A stretch of 35,000 nucleotides of DNA from Armadillidium nasatum (lineage: Eukaryota > Arthropoda > Malacostraca > Isopoda > Armadillidiidae): positions 20,001 to 55,000 of the forward strand of contig SEYY01024072.1 in assembly GCA_009176605.1 (NCBI GenBank), in the 5' to 3' direction. Shown piece by piece: positions 16,251 through 35,000 of the stretch. Below the pieces are notes generated by a model. It ran no database searches. It was not told the origin of the DNA and worked only from the letters and a program-made list of their open reading frames with translations. The first letter of the stretch is position 1. Each line of letters begins with the position of its first letter. The translations under genes and the position numbers were made by a program.

Positions 16251-17559
16251 AACTGATTATGCACAACTTCATTAACATTGAGTATTGATGTGATCATAGA
16301 GATGGTTGTTACATTGTTATACACAGCTTAAGGATGTGTAAGGAGATTATATACTTAAGATAAATTATCATAATTACATAACTTCCTACATTACTTTTCA
16401 TAACATGCTAATTAAATTCCATCAAATACCTGTTCTTACACAGTAGCATAAGCAAAGAAAACATATATAGATATATAAACACATAAGTGAAATAATATTT
16501 TCCTATTCTAATACATAAAACAAGAATTACGTTGTTAACTCTTTATGATTTTCATTCAATGATAACCTTAACCATAACCAAAATTCGTATTCTCACATAG
16601 TTAGTTATTTACATTTGTGAGTCATCTGATTGATTGAGAAAATAATGGAGTCATGTGATTGGTCGAGACGAAGACGTCACAATAATTTATGAGAGTAAAA
16701 CATATCATGAGCCTATGAATATAAACATAACCACAGACAAACAAGTAAATAAGAAAAACTATACAAAAATTAAGTTTGCATTTATACATAACATATAAGA
16801 TTGAATAATCATCAATGCAGTCATTAAACTTAAATTATTTAATTCAGAATACTAATTATATGTCATTAACACTCAATACCCATTAAAAAATGTCTTTCAA
16901 CAACAGAAGCAAAACTTTATTTAACTTCATCAAATAATATATGTAAGATTTCACGATCTACAATGGAAAACGAATCTAATATAATTTCCTACCTTTCTTA
17001 AATGCATGATCCACTAGGAAGACTTCAAATAATTTACACTCAGCACTAACTCTATGCAAACAGGCTTAATCTAAAGCAATGTATTAAAGTAAGCAAAAAC
17101 TTAGAGAAATATCCTGAAAATGGGTAACCGAATAAACATAAGGTTGCCTATGCGAATTTTATGTGAGAGATTTTCTTACGCATGTTTTCTCTGTTTTTCT
17201 TCACACAAGTGTCATAAGCATTACCTCAAATTAGTCATTTACCACGCTTTATTCCATACAATCATAGTAAACATTTCTCTTCGAGAACTAATTTCAACAG
17301 CAAGGTAACATGTTTAAGTATATTTCTCGCGTTAAAGACTCACACACGTACGTAGATGTCATCATCAATTCGTCATACAAAAGTTCTTAGACATGCTCAA
17401 AGAAAAATAGAAGAATAAATTATTAAAAAAAAAACTCCCAGGAAAGAGCATGGAGAGGCAATCTCCCACTCACGTCCCTCAATCTCCCACATTTCCAACC
17501 CCTTAAAAACCCTCAAGAAAGAACGAGAAGTAGGCACCGGTAACGGCTGATAGCGGTTC
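16251..17559. other. AT-rich DNA, no gene recognised
   Basis: Composition resembles the preceding array and occasional words recall its anchor (GCATAAGCAAAGAAAAC near 16447, TGCATGATCC near 17003), so decayed units may continue. A CAGGAAAGAGCATGGAG motif at 17439 belongs to a dispersed repeat word noted at 9015, 9161 and 22686. No coding domain was seen. Confidence 0.5.
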
Positions 17560-17600
17560 ATGTTGACACAATCAGGGGATCAGTGGTTTTCACATTCGTC

Positions 17601-22764
<5,164 letters not shown>

Positions 22765-22768
22765 TATA

Positions 22769-22853
<85 letters not shown>
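22765..22853. repeat. (TA)n array, about 89 bp
   Basis: TA array left of a small hAT-like element. Confidence 0.96.
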
Positions 22854-23636
<783 letters not shown>

Positions 23637-23639
23637 GAC

Positions 23640-25790
23640 ATGAAACCCATTAAAGTTGAGAATTTCAAATAAATTTAAAGATTAAATAGCTAAATTAGCG
23701 GAAACATGGATCTTGAAAATGTATAAGTCAGTATAAGTTTAGAAAAATGAGAAGAAAAAGTGGTTCCGATTTTATCAGAGAGTGAAAAGCTGAAATCGAA
23801 CTCATAGATCTAATTTGGGGTCCGAAAATTGGAGAGTGAATGGATGAGGTTGTGCTCAAAGAGTGTCCCTATAGCTTTTAACAGAGAAAAGGTTTATAAT
23901 TTGAGAGTATAGACTATAGAGTGTTTATTTTAATAGCAATTGCTTAAATCATATTTATACTAGACTCCCAAAACTTGCCATAACACCAGAAATTCGTCAG
24001 AAATTCATTTAAAAGTCAAAAATTAGAAGAAGTAGGCTCAAAAAGAACAATAAAATAATCAATTGAAAGTGTTTAAAAAAACCATACTGGGGTCTTGAGT
24101 AAAATTACAAGAATTAAAACGTTTCCAAAATCTTTATTAATGGCTTAAGATAGATTTGAAAACTTTGCATAAAATGCAGCTTATAGCAGAACAGTCAAAC
24201 GACGATTGAGATTAGTTTTCATTGTCTGTACAACTGGAAAGAAAAACTGAAATTGATATGTAAAGTTGAAAGGGTTGGAAAGTAAAAGGTTAGAAGTATT
24301 TGCTTTGAGAACCACAAAAATTAAACTGCCATTACCAGAGAAAACAAAATACACTATATTTAGAAAAAATAACTATGTTAGACATATATTAGTTGATGGG
24401 ATGGCGAGAAGAAGGAAATAATCGGAATAGACTGAAGAGGAATAACATCAAAACGTTTGAGAGGAGTAGAGTTTAAATTTAACAAAAGCTAAGTAAGGCA
24501 ACTAAAAAGAGCTTATGGAGAACCAAGAGGAGGCAAAGTGGAAAAAGCAATTAAGAGTTGATATTTTAGTCGGAGTTCTATAAAGTGTGTGAAGTGGAGG
24601 AATAACATTTTTTACTACGGAGAAAAAAGTTTCAGTTTGGATGAAAACATATTTTGCATGATTCCTGGATATTCCTGAATTATTATTATCATGATTTTTT
24701 GAATTCTATAAATGTATCACGTTGTAATAAATAAAAACAAAAACAAGTAAAGTAAAAAGAAGTTCCTCTAAGTTTAAGAGATTCACTTCGTTTATGTGTC
24801 AAACATTTGGATCTTCAGAACATTGATCTCGCCCTAAATGATGATTTCATAGTAAAGAAAAAACAAGTTAATATGATCTATTTTTGAAGTTTAGAAAACA
24901 GAAAAATTTAGGATTGACAGTAGAGGTAAGAGATAAATAAATAGTAATGATAAGCTTAGTCGAAGATTGCAGAGAAGCTTTAAAAACAAATTGGAAAATA
25001 TGTCACAATTAAAATTTGCAACATGAGAGAAGGAAATTTCATTTTTGCATATGAAAAATGTCTGCATTGGCTAAGAAAAATTCTGTTAAATACAAAAAAA
25101 AAATAAATAAATAAAAAAACGCTGAGAATTACTGGCAGCAATTGGGAAATACAATCAACGTTGCAGAAAATAATGATAAATCAGTACCAGGTATCAGAAT
25201 AAGAGGGTAGTTCCCTAGTAACACCAACTCCACAAGCAAAAGCTGGAGAAGGGGTGGAAATTGTCTAAAGTGGAATAACAGGAAAAATTTTTAGCGAAGA
25301 GTTCAGCTTTAACAGAAGTTGAAATGACAGTTGTGACCGTCTGAAGATACTAGAGTGAGGAAAAGAGGGAGAAGCATAGTTAGAGTTGAAATTTCTTGCA
25401 AAATGTCAGAAAGAGCAGAGAAAGTAGGAGCCAGAAAGATCATTTCAATTTATACGGAGATAAAAATTTTAATGTCGCGAAGATATAGATTTGGAACGAT
25501 TCCAAGATGAAAAATAAGTAGGATGAGTTTCTGAGGTTTGAAGACGATAATTCCTGAAGAAAGAATTTCTGAGGCGAAGAGCTCGATATCAAACAGATTT
25601 AAACCAAGGTAAGGTTTCAACTAAAGTTGAAAGGAAAGAATGTAAAGTATACGCCTTCATGCCATGGAAAATCACATTGGTTATGCGTTCTGCACTCTCA
25701 GAAGGACTCTTCCCACTGAGGGAGGGAACGACAGAAAGTCCGACCAGTTAGTAGCTGTGAAAAATTAAAAATGTTTTCCTTGCCTAAACA
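23640..25790 (-). mobile_element. LINE copy F, heavily decayed
   Basis: Order and words match copies C and D, but almost no open frame remains. From right to left on the minus strand: 25680-25770 matches the block after the endonuclease of copy D (30780-30890); 25440-25560 and 24600-24680 both match the linker word near 14640-14720 (ATACGGAG, GATTTGGAACGATTCC; CTACGGAGAAAAAAGTTTC), so this part may be duplicated; 24110-24160 matches the RT start (CGTTTCCAAAATCTTTATTA against GTTTCCAAATCTTCTTGTTA of copy C); and 23810-23880 matches the post-RT region (AATTTGGGGTCCGAAAATTG). It ends near (TA)n. The exact end is uncertain. Confidence 0.65.
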
Positions 25791-25991
25791 AAGGGTCTTC
25801 TCGTGGATGCCTTGAAGCGATAAAATTCAGAGATTAGAATGGGACAGAAAGATCCCAGCGGAGGAAAAAGCGTTTAATAGAACAAAGTGAAGAATTTAAA
25901 GTTAAAGAAAATGTCAGATTCACCGACAAGAATACTTCTTTGCCAGCGAAACGAACTGTGTATAAAAGATTCACACAACCCAACCTAGCAA
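25791..25991. other. Short unassigned stretch
   Basis: Sequence between LINE copy F and an (AC)n tract, with no feature recognised. Confidence 0.4.
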
Positions 25992-26237
<246 letters not shown>

Positions 26238-26466
26238 AGGTGGCTCATGAACCTGTGTAAAGCCAAATAAATTGAGTGAATTTAATTTTTTCTAGTGCGC
26301 TAATTTGCATAAAGGTAAAAAAGTTGAAGTGAAGATATTTTAAGGTTCAACTTCGAAGCTCGAAAACTTTTAGAATTATTCAGGAAGGTCACTTCCCAAA
26401 GGTTAAAGGTTAACGTTGAACGAGGGATACAAATTTATAGGAAACAAACTCTTAATGGTAATATTA

Positions 26467-27109
<643 letters not shown>

Positions 27110-27356
27110 GGTCTGTAAAAAATTCCAGAACTTTCGTAAAGCTTCAACATATCAACATTGAATAGAAAATAAAGATGATGGAAACGTTAACGTTTTTCGT
27201 CATCTTGTCTTTATCAACAGAATTTAGCAAAGTTAAACTTTGCTCAAACTTTTGCCTCTAATTCAACCTTAGACGATTCCGGAGCATTTCCCTACTCCTT
27301 CAACATCCTTCAACTCATTTATGTCTAAAATTGGAATTTCTTCTATAGACGTTATT

Positions 27357-27360
<4 letters not shown>

Positions 27361-27426
<66 letters not shown>
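27361..27426. repeat. (CT)n grown inside LINE copy E
   Basis: 33 CT units. At the same position copy D has only CATCTCTCTGTCTGAAC (about 31345), a natural seed for slippage. Confidence 0.95.
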
Positions 27427-27429
<3 letters not shown>

Positions 27430-27654
27430 TTAACACTAAGATAGCGTAGGTCCTGATAGTATCCCTCCTTTAGTTCAAAAAACTTGTGATTCCGGGTTTT
27501 CACCCTGCATTGATAACACTTTGGTCTGTCTTTTTTACTTCAACCTTCCCTTCTTGATAGAAACGTGTACTCATTCAGCCTGTGAAGAGGAAGGGGAAAC
27601 CCTCTCAACCTTCTAACTACAATCCCATTATTTTAAGTTCCATCCTTTCCAAAG

Positions 27655-27702
27655 TTGTCGAATCTATCCTTAACGAAACATCTCTCAGCCAATATGGCCT
27701 TC

Positions 27703-27733
<31 letters not shown>

Positions 27734-27957
27734 CAACTGGTAATCTTCTTTCCCTTCTCTCTAACTCCGCACTTTGGCATTTCGGTGAATCTTTTGCTGT
27801 CCCGCTGGACATATCGAAAGCTTTCGATATAGTCTGGTGGAAAGCTTTGATTTCTAAACTTCCCTATTTCGGAATCAATCCTTCTCTCTGTAATTTCCTT
27901 TCCGGTCTTTCTTCTATATATAACAGCTGTTGTAGACGGCCATTGTTCATCCTTTAA
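27655..27957 (+). pseudogene. LINE copy E RT palm with poly-Lys insertion
   Basis: The frame holds an artificial run of lysines from the A tract, followed by FAVPLDISKAFDIVW, KALISKLPYFGINPSLCNFL. The first catalytic Asp (in DISKAFD) is intact. The frame then breaks in the SIYNSC region, where copies C and D read RSIAAVVDGH. The YADD-equivalent lies downstream in another frame and is mutated to YADY at 28061-28072. Confidence 0.8.
27705..27733. repeat. A29 tract grown inside LINE copy E
   Basis: Copy D at the same position reads CGTAAGAAACGCTCTACTGG; copy E reads CGT, then 29 A, then CAACTGG. The A run thus replaces an A-rich codon pair. Confidence 0.95.
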
Positions 27958-28304
27958 ATTTATTAATAGTGATGTTTCTTAATTATCTGTCCTATTACCA
28001 ACACTTTTTCTGCTTTTCATTAATGACTATTTCTCTGTTACTTCATATCCTACCCACTCCTATGCTGATTACTCCATCCTATATTACTCCATTCAATTTG
28101 AAAGACGCCTCTCCCAACAGCAATCAATAGACGCAAGGAGGGTAGCCTTGCAGCAACTGACCTCTGATCTTTCTCGTATTTCAAACTGGGTCAGAGAAAA
28201 CATGGTAGTTTTAAATGTCTTTAAAATTCAGTTCCTCCACCTCTCTATTCGACACAACCTTCCACACAACCATGATATCTTCTCGGAAAATACACAACTC
28301 AAAA

Positions 28305-29963
<1,659 letters not shown>

Positions 29964-30101
29964 ATGGTCAATACGAGAAACTTAGATAACGCCACTAGCA
30001 GCAATATGAACAACAAGAAAAATAATAATAACCCCTCAAACAACAACAAAAATGGAAGGAAAAAAACGAGGGGAAGAGGATACGGAGCATCATTCATTTA
30101 A
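29964..30101 (+). pseudogene. LINE ORF1 N-terminus, 45 codons
   Basis: It starts MVNTRNLDNATSSNMNNKKN, continues Asn- and Lys-rich to GRKKTRGRGYGASF, and stops with TAA at 30099-30101. A basic, low-complexity amino terminus of this kind is usual in ORF1 proteins of Jockey/CR1-like LINEs, which bind the element's RNA. This is known of the family in general, and the match here is by character and position only. The ATG lies about 490 bp upstream of the endonuclease. In other frames the sequence then reads SELLSMINSLREEIATLNIV and, after a shift, EFKERKHIEISELREKL, both with heptad-like leucines and charged residues suggesting the coiled-coil part of ORF1. A 45-residue host peptide is the less likely alternative. 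Confidence 0.55.
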
Positions 30102-30454
30102 TGACAGTATCCCAGAAGTCAGGAAAATGATCTCTTAAATTTTCCCCTATCCCTCCTATTCACTTCAACCCAAAAAGAAACAGTAAATTCTGAGCTTCTA
30201 TCTATGATAAATAGCTTAAGAGAGGAAATCGCAACTCTTAACATAGTTTTTAGGGAAGAAATTCATCTTTTCAAACTGAAATTAATGAATTTAAAGAGCG
30301 AAAACACATTGAGATCAGCGAACTAAGAGAAAAATTACATAAATATGCAAAGCGAGAAAAATTCCTTCCATGCGGAAATCCAACTGACTGAAATCAGAAG
30401 CTCAGTTCAGTCTTTTGAGGAATCTCAAGAAAAATTGCAACAAGATCGAATAAA

Positions 30455-30895
30455 ATCATCATACTAGGAGATTTCAATGTTCACCACCTGCAATAGCTTT
30501 CTTCTAGTTCTCATGATAAAGCTGGTGAACGTGCTTTCCATTTCGCTATCCAAAACGACCTGGATCAGTTGGAGCAGCTGCCTACTCGTATCCCTGATCG
30601 TTTTGGAGATGAACCAAACATTCTAGACCTTCTTCTAACTTCAAATCCTTCTCCTTATACTGTTAAAATCTTTCTTCCTCTGAGTTCCTCCGATCACCTT
30701 CTTATCTCTGTATTTATTTCTTTCCTTAAAGTTTCCAGCAGGAAAGATCCCCTTCTATTAAGGGGAAACGTTTGTGGCATTTCAGTGCAGCAAGCTGGTC
30801 AGACTTGCGGTCGTACTTCTTTGATTTCCCATGGAATGAATATTGCTTACGTGGGAGGTGTCCCTCGGAGTGAGAAGAACGCATTACTGAGGTGA
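30455..30895 (+). pseudogene. LINE copy D endonuclease, C-terminal half
   Basis: KIIILGDFNVHH is the conserved catalytic GDFN block. After a frame stop it continues [40 protein letters not shown] and finally [14 protein letters not shown], the SDH catalytic triad motif. Thus the last two active-site motifs of the apurinic-like endonuclease are present, while the N-terminal motifs (N, E, Y) are absent owing to the internal deletion. The frame then runs into the linker ([17 protein letters not shown]) and ends at 30895. Confidence 0.82.
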
Positions 30896-31404
30896 TTCTC
30901 TCTGGCATGGAGGCGTACATTTCACATTCTTTCCCTTCTACTAAACCTAACAAACCTTGATTTCAATCTGCTTGTTCTCGCGCTATCCGCCTCATTGATG
31001 CCGTCTTCAAACTCACGCAACTTATATTTCATCCTGAAATCGTGCAAAATCTCTCCTTCGTAACAGTAAAAACTCTTTTTTTCATAGAAAATGCAATAAT
31101 CTTTCTGGTTCCTCTCTTCACAATCTTTCTGGAATTTTCCAAAAATTGTCAACTCTAACTTTGCTTCTTCCTCTTTCTCTCCTCTAGTATCTTACGACAA
31201 TACTGCTGTTTTACCTTCTTCTAGAGCTGAACTCTTCGCTCAAGCTTTTCCTCTAATTCAACCTTAGACGATTCCGGAGCTATTCCCCCTCCTTAAAACC
31301 CCTCAAACTCATTTATACCTAAAATTAGAATTTCTTCTAAAGACGTCATCTCTCTGTCTGAACCTAATACTAAGAAGGCATATGGTCCAGATTGTATTCC
31401 TCCT

Positions 31405-32430
31405 GTGATTCTCAAAACTTTTGCATCCGAGCTTGCACTCTGCCTTAGTAAACTATTTCGTCTATGCCTTTATACTTCAACCTTCCTTTCTTCATGGGAG
31501 ACTCCTCTCAACCCTCTCAACCCCCTTTCTTTGACCTCCGTTCTCTCTAAAGTTTTCGAATCTATCCTTAACAGGAAGATTTGGAAACATCTCAATATTT
31601 CTAATCTTTTATCTCAGATCGCCAGTATGGCTTTCGTAAGAAACGCTCTACTGGTGATCTTCTTTCCCTTCTCTCTGACTCTTGGTCCTCCGTTCTTCGG
31701 TATTTCGGTGAATCTTTTGCTGTCATGCTGGATATATCGAAAGCTTTCGATAGAGTCTGGCACGAAGTTTTGTTTTCTAAATTTCCCTCTTTCGGAATCT
31801 TTCCTTCTCTCTGTGATCTTCTCTCTAATTTCCTTTCCAGTCGTTCTATAGCAGCTGTTGTAGATGGCCATCGTACTTCCTTTAAATCTACTAATACTGG
31901 TATCCCTCAGGGTTTTGTCCTTTCCCCAACACTTTTTCTGCTTTTCATTAATGACCTTTCCTCTGTTACCACATCTCCTATCCACTCCTATACTGATGAC
32001 TTCACCCTTCATTACTCCTTCCGGTTTGAAAGACGTCCCTCCCAACAGCAGTTAATAGACTCGAGAAGCATAGCCTTGGAGCAACTAGCTTCTGATCTTT
32101 CACCTATTTCAAATTGGAGAAGAGAAAACATGATTGTTTTCAATGCCACAAAAACTCATTTCCCCCCATCTCCACACGACACAATCTTCCACACAACTAT
32201 GATGTTTTCTTCGAAAACACGCAGCTCAAATTTTCATCTGCTTTTAATATTCTCGACGTATCCTTTTCTCGTGATCTTCCTTGCAAATATCACATTACTT
32301 CTCTTTCTTTCTAAGAGGTGAGTTTTCTGAGGCGCCTTCAGAATTACCTCACGCCACCTCAGTTGCTTGCTCTCTATAGGGGTGTTGTTCGCCCCTGTAT
32401 GGAGTATGCTTTACACATCTGGAGTGGTTG
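31405..32430 (+). pseudogene. LINE copy D reverse transcriptase
   Basis: The most readable RT in the window. It starts with KAYGPDCIPP just before 31405, then LASELALCLSKLFRLCL, SLTSVLSKVFESILN and, in the next frame from 31725, LDISKAFDRVWHEVLF. It continues [38 protein letters not shown] and SYTDDFTLHYS (31986-32018), then SNWRRENMIVFNATKTHF. The catalytic box is YTDD (31989-32000), so both Asp are kept but the usual Ala is Thr. The thumb (FSRDLPCKYHITS) sits in a third frame. All five palm motifs are recognisable, which makes this the best copy for classifying the family. Confidence 0.85.
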
Positions 32431-32886
32431 ACTCATACAGCTCTCCTTGAGAAGGTGGAGTCTAGGGCTTTTCGTATCATCAATTCTCGTGCTCTTATTA
32501 ACTCTATACAATCCCTTTCTGCCTGTCGAATTGATGCGTAACTCTCTTTTTACTATTGCTATTACAACGGACACTGCTTTTCTTAACTCTCTTATTGCAT
32601 ACCTCCTCCATTGAGAAGGGTTCGTGCGACACGCCTTTCTAAAAAGTTTCGTCCTTTCTGAGTCCAACTCTCAGATCCCAGACTTAACCGCTATGCTCAA
32701 TCTTACATATACTCTCCTGGTAAAGTCTGGAAAACACTCCTTTCATCTGTTTTAGCAATTTCCTTTGACTTGCATGCTTCCAGACGCCGTGTGTCTGGAC
32801 ATGTTAGCCTTCATCGACCAAGATAAGTTTTTTTCCCAACTCCAGTGGAATTTGGTAGGTTTCCACCCTTTGCCCACCGGAGGAGA
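32431..32886 (+). other. LINE copy D post-RT domain and 3' end
   Basis: After PCMEYALHIWSG the sequence reads, across frames, LEKVESRAFRIINS and the tail block ending [15 protein letters not shown]. The last about 100 bp (from GTGTGTCTGGACATGTTAGC) is the part shared by C and G and, in decayed form, A. It ends TTTGCCCACCGGAGGAGATA, then (AT)n. Confidence 0.8.
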
Positions 32887-34192
<1,306 letters not shown>

Positions 34193-34621
34193 TCAAGCAA
34201 AATTCTCTGCAACCTCAACCCACTCACAAAATTCCACCCGTCTATCCGGATCGTTTTCACACATATACTGTGCCAAATGCAATTTGTATGGATGCCATTT
34301 ATTTGTCTTTAAAATGCTGCAGATACTCGATCTACTGACATCGGTTGTAGCAGACAACCGTCGTATACCTTTCTTGAGACTTCGTGTAAGCGCTGAAAGT
34401 ACCCTACGTGTTGTACCTTCACCGCTGGCAGTACGTCTGCGACCTCTTCTCCACTGATCTGTAACAGATCCTGTTTTTTTAAACTTTATTATGAGTTTTG
34501 TCACAGTGTCGTATGTGATGGTCGTTCAATGTTTTCTGTTAAAGTCGGCTGCAACCTCCCCACAGCTTCCTGAGCCGGCCCTCATGATAATGTCATTCCG
34601 TTGATCTTTAGCCAACTGCAT
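34193..34621 (-). pseudogene. mariner-type transposase, DNA-binding half only
   Basis: On the minus strand it starts at ATG 34621: MQLAKDQRNDIIMRAGSGSC, GEVAADFNRKH. An in-frame TGA follows at 34526-34528, then the same frame continues TTITYDTVTKLIIKFKKTGS, GTTRRVLSALTRSLKKGIRR, LSATTDVSRSSICSILKTNK, WHPYKLHLAQYMCENDPDRR, VEFCEWVE. This is the paired helix-turn-helix DNA-binding region of Tc1/mariner transposases: the first helix set precedes the GSV linker, and the RRLS...SRSSICSILK block is the second. Family members are about 340 residues with a catalytic DDD/DDE domain after FCEW. Here the frame ends at 34193 and the catalytic domain is absent. The stop reads as CGA changed to TGA, a common decay of a CG dinucleotide. 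Confidence 0.85.
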
Positions 34622-34695
34622 CTTATTGGATATCTGAAAAAAATACATATGTTAAAATTTCTATGTATGGAAACTTATGGGACACCCTGTGTACA
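34193..34695 (-). mobile_element. Truncated mariner element with one terminal repeat
   Basis: Outside the transposase start, the plus strand reads GGAAACTTATGGGACACCCT (34669-34688), then GTGTACAG and (TA)n. On the minus strand this opens the element as ACAGGGTGTCCCATAAGTTT, a mariner-type terminal inverted repeat. I find no partner terminus to the left, so the element is truncated. Mariners insert at TA dinucleotides, and this terminus ends at the edge of a 300-bp TA array. Confidence 0.75.

Positions 34696-35000
<305 letters not shown>

Larger units (their letters stand above)
29964..32886 (+). mobile_element. LINE copy D, most complete family member, internally deleted
   Basis: Order along the plus strand: ORF1 start (29964), a coiled-coil-like ORF1 remnant (30185-30440), a sudden join to the second half of the endonuclease (GDFNVHH near 30470), the linker (30760-31400) and the RT (31400-32430). 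The post-RT domain and the conserved 3' end, TTTGCCCACCGGAGG, follow at 32868-32882, then (AT)n. The rest of ORF1 and the endonuclease N-terminal half (present in fragment B) are missing, which points to a deletion with its junction near 30450. It is about 2.9 kb. Stops and frameshifts are present, so it is inactive. Confidence 0.85.

Noticed and set aside
34193..34504. Stand-alone gene starting at GTG 34504
   Set aside because: The same frame extends upstream to ATG 34621 with one stop at 34526-34528 and matches a mariner amino terminus, so it is a broken transposase.

Overview
The window is eukaryotic, non-coding, repeat-dominated DNA, most likely from an invertebrate animal. A decapod crustacean is my best guess. 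Two things point that way. By my count about 6 kb (about 17%) of the window is pure or nearly pure (TA)n in 22 arrays, plus (AC)n, (CT)n, (TAA)n, (CATA)n and (ATCC)n tracts. The fossil reverse transcriptases also resemble, from memory, Jockey/CR1-like non-LTR elements common in crab and shrimp genomes. A cephalopod or another crustacean cannot be excluded. I see no intact host gene, rRNA, tRNA or CRISPR array. The long Tyr-Ile or Cys-Val open frames are only the repeats read in translation.

Layout. 1-940: AT-rich DNA with one perfect hairpin. 941-1850: (TA)n. 1851-4640: LINE copy A, minus strand, with endonuclease and RT relics. 4654-5473: (TA)n then (GT)n. 5474-6759: (CATA)n and AT-rich DNA. 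6760-8694: a composite hAT-like element with an 8-bp target duplication, a 41-bp minisatellite at both ends, and a second kind of LINE bounded by (TA)n inside it. 8840-9402: a GC-rich palindromic island between two (TA)n arrays. 9403-11330: purine-rich DNA around (TA)n, then LINE fragment B. 11665-12135: a foldback element. 12442-15070: LINE copy C (minus) between (TA)n arrays. 15080-16250: a decayed tandem repeat of about 125 bp. 17601-17883: an inverted repeat running into (AC)n/(TA)n. 19905-21130: a diverged long repeat and a poly(T)-bounded stub. 22765-23107: a small hAT-like inverted-repeat element inside (TA)n. 23640-25790: heavily decayed LINE copy F (minus). 25992-27105: (AC)n, (TA)n, (TAA)n, (TA)n. 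27238-28305: LINE copy E (plus). 28742-28837: LINE 3'-end fragment G inside (TA)n. 29964-32886: LINE copy D (plus), the most complete, with ORF1, endonuclease, RT and 3' end. 34193-34695: a truncated mariner relic touching the terminal (TA)n.

The recurrent theme is that mobile-element fragments are bounded by (TA)n, often on both sides. Every recognisable 3' end of the main LINE family runs straight into (TA)n. Either the LINE uses (TA)n as target or tail, or (TA)n arrays are breakpoints (biological or assembly) where unrelated pieces meet. Nothing here looks like a functioning multi-gene system. The interest lies in mobile-element/microsatellite interplay. All repeat and homology statements come from reading the copies against one another by eye.
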